From positions 118,333-182,332 of the forward strand of contig CALEIK010000017.1 in assembly GCA_937876195.1 (NCBI GenBank): DNA of 64,000 nt. The letters run 5' to 3'. A model generated the notes under the pieces. That model made no database searches and had not been told where the DNA came from. It saw only the letters and a program-made list of their open reading frames with translations. Made by a program: the position numbers and the translations under genes. This document shows, in pieces, positions 60,200 through 64,000 of this stretch (position 1 is the stretch's first letter; each line of letters begins with the position of its first letter). This DNA comes from an uncultured Flavobacteriales bacterium. Lineage in GTDB: Bacteria; Bacteroidota; Bacteroidia; Flavobacteriales_D; Crocinitomicaceae.

Positions 60200-62140
60200 T
60201 TAATTCAAAGCGATCACAGCTGCACCCTGTTCTAAATTATGGCGCCCTTCACTGCTAGCCAAATAGGACATATCAAAAACGTTATCCAGTTCAACATAGC
60301 TGGCCAAATACCCTGTTCTAAGATAAAATGACACCTCATCACCTTGGACATCAACACCATATTTATCCTTGTGAAATTTTACCTTGTTGCCCTCGTAATT
60401 AAACTCCGTTGTGCCATCTTTCAATGGAAAATACTGTACCTTACCTGGACGCACAGCTCTATAATTCTGCATCAGCATTTTTACCTTTTTCACCTTATCC
60501 TCTACTGCCCCATGAAAACAATAAATCTTGTCTTTGCTCTTGATAGAGATCACCACATCATCGGCATTAAACACCACCAATTCGTTGGAGTCCAAATTTT
60601 GATAGCGCTCCCATTGGAGCACAACGAATACAATCAAAATTGTTGCAAAGACAGAAAGTTTTATTCGCTTCAATGGCAAGAAAATGGCGCAAATGATTAA
60701 AAAGTAAATCAGTGAAACCAAACTGGATGATAGCGTAAACCCTCTCGCTACACTTCCAGGGATCCAATCAATGAACTGCACAAAATAGAGCATGAGCAAA
60801 AGTCCAACTTTCAAAATCCACCCAACAGCAATTAGTAAATAACTCGACCACTGAACTGCGAAAAATAGCAATCCCACACCTAAAAGAACACCAGAAAAAA
60901 TCATCATTCCAATATTCGTAAGAATGAAATAATTAGGAAACTGGTGGAAATAATACAAAGTCAGCGGTACAGTGAATGCTTGAGCAGAAATTCCAACAGC
61001 GGTTCCTTCCCATAATTTTCGGATCCATTTATTCTCAATATAGAACAAGGTCGAAACCACCGGATATAATAAGAAAATACCTACCATTGCCAAATACGAA
61101 AGCTGAAAACCAATATCGTAAATTAGGAGTGGATTGAATGCCAGAAGCACAAAAGCTGTAAAGAATAGTACATTCATTGCATTGAAATTTCGTCCTGAAA
61201 GTTGTGCTAATACCAGCATCGAAAACATGAAACTTGCTCGAATTACCGAAGGAGAAAATCCCGTTACGCCGGCGTAAACCCAAATCACAACCACAGCAAT
61301 AATCACTGCACTTCTTTTTGAAAGAATCCTTGGAAATCGGCTCAGAATGAACATCAGTAAGTAAAGCACAATACCCACATGCAAACCAGACACCGCTAAA
61401 ACATGCATCGCTCCCGCATTGCTAAAATGAGTCCTCACTTCTGCAGATAGTAATTGTTTATCACCCAACAAAAGTGCAGTTGCAACTCCTAGCGCTTCAC
61501 TATCGAGCGATTGTGAAAGCTGAAATGCCAATTTATCACGTACTGAATGAAAAAATCGTTGAAAATAATTCGGTTCATTGTGCTCCATCAGTCGAAAGTC
61601 ACTCTCGCTCACAAAACCAATTTGGTAGATGTTCTTATTGTTCCAAAAGGACTTCACGTCAAACTCACCAGGATTGTTCTCATTTTCAATAGAGGAAAAA
61701 TTGGCATTCAACATCAACAGATCTCCCGCTTGAATTTGATCAGATTTAAAGAATACGAGTACTCTTTCTGTATGTGCATACGTTGTGTCACCATTCACGA
61801 TGCTCGAAGTCAAACAAATAGCTTTGCGCCATGCCTCGTTTGGTTGATTGATCTCCTTTACTTCGACAATGACCGAACTATTTTTATGAATTGGATGTGA
61901 TACATCTCTGTTCAGTGCAATTAAAATTCCCCCAACTGCTACCACTCCAGTAAATAGAGCAATCAGTTTAATCCACTCAATTTTAGAAAATGAAACAAAT
62001 GAGAGAAACACATACGCAAGAATCCCAATCCCTAGGAGCCAAATCGAAGAATTCAACGCTGCTATTTCTTGATCAAAAATCAGGATTCCCAGCATCAAAA
62101 AGGGCGCTAAAAAAACAAATGGTACTTGCGAAAATTTCAA
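60200..62140 (-). CDS. ComEC/Rec2-family membrane channel
   Basis: A 646-residue polytopic membrane protein with roughly ten membrane segments. The N-terminus has a DUF4131-like domain (about residues 30-170), and the core competence domain has HVLAVSGLHVGIVLYLL and GFSPSVIRASFMFSML. The C-terminal soluble part is short and lacks a metallo-beta-lactamase site, as in most Bacteroidota ComEC. It should translocate single-stranded DNA in natural transformation. It is divergent from map. Confidence 0.85.
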   Translation of the reverse strand: MKFSQVPFVFLAPFLMLGILIFDQEIAALNSSIWLLGIGILAYVFLSFVSFSKIEWIKLIALFTGVVAVGGILIALNRDVSHPIHKNSSVIVEVKEINQPNEAWRKAICLTSSIVNGDTTYAHTERVLVFFKSDQIQAGDLLMLNANFSSIENENNPGEFDVKSFWNNKNIYQIGFVSESDFRLMEHNEPNYFQRFFHSVRDKLAFQLSQSLDSEALGVATALLLGDKQLLSAEVRTHFSNAGAMHVLAVSGLHVGIVLYLLMFILSRFPRILSKRSAVIIAVVVIWVYAGVTGFSPSVIRASFMFSMLVLAQLSGRNFNAMNVLFFTAFVLLAFNPLLIYDIGFQLSYLAMVGIFLLYPVVSTLFYIENKWIRKLWEGTAVGISAQAFTVPLTLYYFHQFPNYFILTNIGMMIFSGVLLGVGLLFFAVQWSSYLLIAVGWILKVGLLLMLYFVQFIDWIPGSVARGFTLSSSLVSLIYFLIICAIFLPLKRIKLSVFATILIVFVVLQWERYQNLDSNELVVFNADDVVISIKSKDKIYCFHGAVEDKVKKVKMLMQNYRAVRPGKVQYFPLKDGTTEFNYEGNKVKFHKDKYGVDVQGDEVSFYLRTGYLASYVELDNVFDMSYLASSEGRHNLEQGAAVIALN

Positions 62141-62232
62141 TGGTATAGTGTGTTGTTAAGGTATGATCTTTAAGTTTTAGCAAAATAAATGTATATAAAA
62201 ATAAAATGAAAAAGCGATTTATTAAGTTTAAG

Positions 62233-62240
62233 TTATCTTT
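62233..62240 (+). promoter_or_regulatory. -7 promoter element of map
   Basis: TATCTTTG is a perfect TAnnTTTG match 6 nt before the first ATG (62247) and 27 nt before the second (62268). A start at 62268 leaves a short leader of about 20 nt, so I favour it; a leaderless start at 62247 is possible. Confidence 0.55.
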
Positions 62241-62267
62241 GCAGCAATGAATTTTTTAAATCAGCAC

Positions 62268-63047
62268 ATGATTATTTACAAGTCTCCTGAAGAAATTGAA
62301 ATTATGCGTGAAGCAGCGCAAATTGTAAGCCGAACACTTGGAAAAGTTGCAGAAATGATTGCACCTGGAGTTACTCCTAGAGAATTGGATCAAATGGCTG
62401 AAGATTATATTATTTCACAAGGTGCAATACCTGGATTCAAGGGATTGTATGGATGTCCAAGCACCTTACTTATCTCGGTAAACGAGCAGGTGGTTCATGG
62501 ACTGCCAACAGATGTACAATTCCAAGAGGGTGATATTGTTTCTGTAGATTGTGGTTCGTTGTACAAAGATTACTATGGAGATCATGCGTATACATTTGAA
62601 GTTGGAACTGTATCTCCTGAAAAAAAGAAATTGTTGCAGGTCACGTTGGAATGTCTAGAACTGGGTATTGCAGAAGCAAAAACAGGAAACAGGATTGGTG
62701 ATATTGGTTTTGCCATCCAGCAACATGCTGAGAAGCATGGATACGGTGTGGTGCGTGATTTGGTGGGACATGGATTAGGAAAGGCATTGCACGAAGATCC
62801 GCAAGTCCCCAATTATGGAAGACGAGGACGTGGTAAAAAAATTGAGAATGGCTTGACGATCGCCATTGAACCTATGATTAATATGGGGACTGAAAAAGTC
62901 ATTCAACTGGACGATAATTGGACGATTGTCACTGAAGATGGTTTGCCAAGCGCGCATTTCGAGCACGACATTGCCGTTGTCAACGGAAAACCAGAAATTC
63001 TTTCTACGTTCAAATACATCGAAGAAGCGTTGGCTAAAAAGAAATGA
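62268..63047 (+). CDS. map: Methionine aminopeptidase, type I
   Basis: A 259-residue metalloprotease from ATG 62268 (MIIYKSPEEIEIMREA); ATG 62247 would add seven residues. The metal ligands lie in VDCGSLYKDYYGDHAYTF (two Asp), LVGHGLG (His), AIEPMINMG (Glu) and HFEHDIAVV (Glu). It removes the starting Met from new proteins. Its stop overlaps the ATG of the next gene (ATGA). Confidence 0.94.
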   Translation: MIIYKSPEEIEIMREAAQIVSRTLGKVAEMIAPGVTPRELDQMAEDYIISQGAIPGFKGLYGCPSTLLISVNEQVVHGLPTDVQFQEGDIVSVDCGSLYKDYYGDHAYTFEVGTVSPEKKKLLQVTLECLELGIAEAKTGNRIGDIGFAIQQHAEKHGYGVVRDLVGHGLGKALHEDPQVPNYGRRGRGKKIENGLTIAIEPMINMGTEKVIQLDDNWTIVTEDGLPSAHFEHDIAVVNGKPEILSTFKYIEEALAKKK

Positions 63048-63604
63048 CGAAAGAAGCGCGTTTAATTTTCCTTACTGCGTTGACCATCGTGTTTTACGCG
63101 TTGAGCATTTATCTTAGTCAAGGAGCCTTTATTTTCCCATTTCCTTTGAACGAAGCAATTTTATTGATTGTTGCAGTACAGTTTAGCTACTGGCACAGAG
63201 CAAAAAAAATTCTAAGTCTACTAATTTTTTCCATTGGTCTTTTTAGCTTTCTAGGCAATGAAATCTACTGGTCCTTTGTGTTGAGCGACGTTCAAATGCA
63301 TCAATTTTCTGAAGGAATTTATACGGATGTCTTTAAACTGTTGGCTGCACTGAGCATTTTAATTTTCGCTTTTCTCACTATAAAGTCCCAAAAGAAAATG
63401 ATTGCCCAATGCTGTACACTGTTGTTCATTGCAGGATACCTTGGCTCTATCAGTTTTTTATCACCCAACTATGCATTTTTTGGGCTTTGTTTCATAGTTA
63501 CAGGTGTCATTATCAGCCCAGTACTGAAACCGTTTCATTTGATTTGGTTTCTGCTACTTATTCTGGAAGCGAGTAAGTATATCACACTCCTAATCAATAA
63601 TTAA
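63044..63604 (+). CDS. Hypothetical integral membrane protein
   Basis: A 186-residue protein with about six membrane segments covering most of its length (for example LIFLTALTIVFYALSIYL, EAILLIVAVQFSYW and FFGLCFIVTGVIISPVL). No family is recognised. It is coupled to map by a 4-nt overlap, so it is made from the same transcript, without an evident functional link. Confidence 0.75.
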   Translation: MTKEARLIFLTALTIVFYALSIYLSQGAFIFPFPLNEAILLIVAVQFSYWHRAKKILSLLIFSIGLFSFLGNEIYWSFVLSDVQMHQFSEGIYTDVFKLLAALSILIFAFLTIKSQKKMIAQCCTLLFIAGYLGSISFLSPNYAFFGLCFIVTGVIISPVLKPFHLIWFLLLILEASKYITLLINN

Positions 63605-63696
63605 AATAAACGAAAGTTTTCCATTAAAAATGTTGTGTGAAATGGATGGAATTACTAATTTCGCCGTCCTTACTTAGGAGGCTATTTTAAGTAAAA

Positions 63697-63784
63697 GGAG
63701 AGGTGCCTGAGTGGCCGAAAGGACTTGTTTGCTAAACAAGCGTACCTCAAAAGGGTACCCGGGGTTCGAATCCCCGTCTCTCCG
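63697..63784 (+). tRNA. tRNA-Ser (GCT anticodon)
   Basis: An 88-nt tRNA with acceptor GGAGAGG / TCTCTCC, a long variable arm (TACCTCAAAAGGGTA), GGTTCGAATCC in the T arm, and the anticodon GCT at 63731-63733 in a CTTGT/ACAAG stem. The long variable arm confirms the serine type. It reads AGC and AGT codons. CCA is not encoded. Confidence 0.97.
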
Positions 63785-63816
63785 CAAGGTAGATTGTAGA
63801 ATCTATCGATTAATGG

Positions 63817-63846
63817 TTGCAGAATTAAATTAAATCATTACTTTTG
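63817..63846 (+). promoter_or_regulatory. Consensus promoter upstream of tRNA-Pro
   Basis: TTG at 63817-63819, 19-nt spacer, TACTTTTG at 63839-63846: an exact match to the Bacteroidota consensus. It implies a separate promoter for tRNA-Pro with a leader of about 70 nt. The leader contains a small hairpin, TTTTACAAG-aacg-CTTGTAAAA, at about 63852-63873. Confidence 0.75.
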
Positions 63847-63923
63847 CACTCCTTTTACAAGAACGCTTGTAAAAAAAGAGATTGAAATAATAAACATTGA
63901 TATTGCAGAGAATCTCTCAATAT

Positions 63924-63998
63924 CGGGGTGTAGCGTAGCCCGGTCATCGCGCCTGCTTTGGGAGCAGGAGGTCGCAGGTTCGAATCCTGCCACCCCGA
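63924..63998 (+). tRNA. tRNA-Pro (TGG anticodon)
   Basis: A 75-nt tRNA with acceptor CGGGGTG / CACCCCG, anticodon stem CCTGC/GCAGG with TGG at 63959-63961, and the T arm GCAGGTTCGAATCCTGC. The start with C is usual for proline. It ends two bases before the window edge. CCA is not encoded. Confidence 0.97.
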
Positions 63999-64000
63999 CA

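Overview
The window is a contiguous stretch of an AT-rich chromosome from the phylum Bacteroidota, most likely order Flavobacteriales; a Crocinitomicaceae/Fluviicola-like organism is my guess, not a proof. The evidence is the gliding genes gldF-gldG beside dnaN, several proteins with type IX secretion (T9SS) sorting domains, promoters of the Bacteroidota type (TTG, about 19 nt, TAnnTTTG), and S-box control of metX. Most genes are housekeeping genes on the minus strand, with plus-strand blocks at about 47-51 kb and 53-59 kb.

Layout. 0-1 kb: a partial erythromycin-esterase-like lipoprotein and a DUF433/DUF5615 toxin-antitoxin pair. 1-7 kb: aroC, a phosphohexomutase, a V4R-domain histidine kinase and rocD. 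7-10.6 kb: a run of small orphan genes (DUF2200, DUF1801, GNAT, NTF2-like, YdeI, DUF1697), one of them frameshifted. 10.8-15.5 kb: an accessory patch with an outer-membrane barrel, a LipL32-like surface protein, lipoproteins, REP/MITE-like repeats, a truncated TPR pseudogene and the 3' stub of a second barrel gene. 15.6-24 kb: parE-parC; pyrR-pyrB-STAS-rnz; a SUI1-type factor with a 45-residue Cys/Lys-rich miniprotein. 24-33 kb: a 2841-residue T9SS surface protein with 17 repeats of about 79 residues, followed by a SiaB-like kinase. 33-38.6 kb: a YkgJ protein, a flavoprotein lacking its redox cysteines, folD, a barrel protein and two FKBPs. 38.7-44 kb: a methionine operon (metX-hom-YeeE-YeeE-OsmC-metZ) behind a SAM-I riboswitch and a Met/Cys-rich leader ORF. 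44-51 kb: a ComM-like ATPase and T9SS proteins. 51-59.4 kb: phoH-purC, a SAM hydrolase-like gene, gldF-gldG and dnaN. 59.5-64 kb: a DUF4168 protein, ComEC, map, tRNA-Ser(GCT) and tRNA-Pro(TGG).

How the genes fit together. The riboswitch operon joins homoserine formation (hom), its activation (metX), probable sulfur-compound import (two half-size YeeE/YedE proteins) and direct sulfhydrylation (metZ); an OsmC thiol peroxidase sits between transport and synthesis. GldF and GldG are ABC-type components of gliding, and the large adhesin is a likely cell-surface or motility cargo of the T9SS.

Limits: no similarity search was run. Family names come from motifs recognised by eye. Start codons were moved to internal ATGs where context favoured it. 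Both pseudogene calls rest on reading frames and could in part reflect sequencing error.
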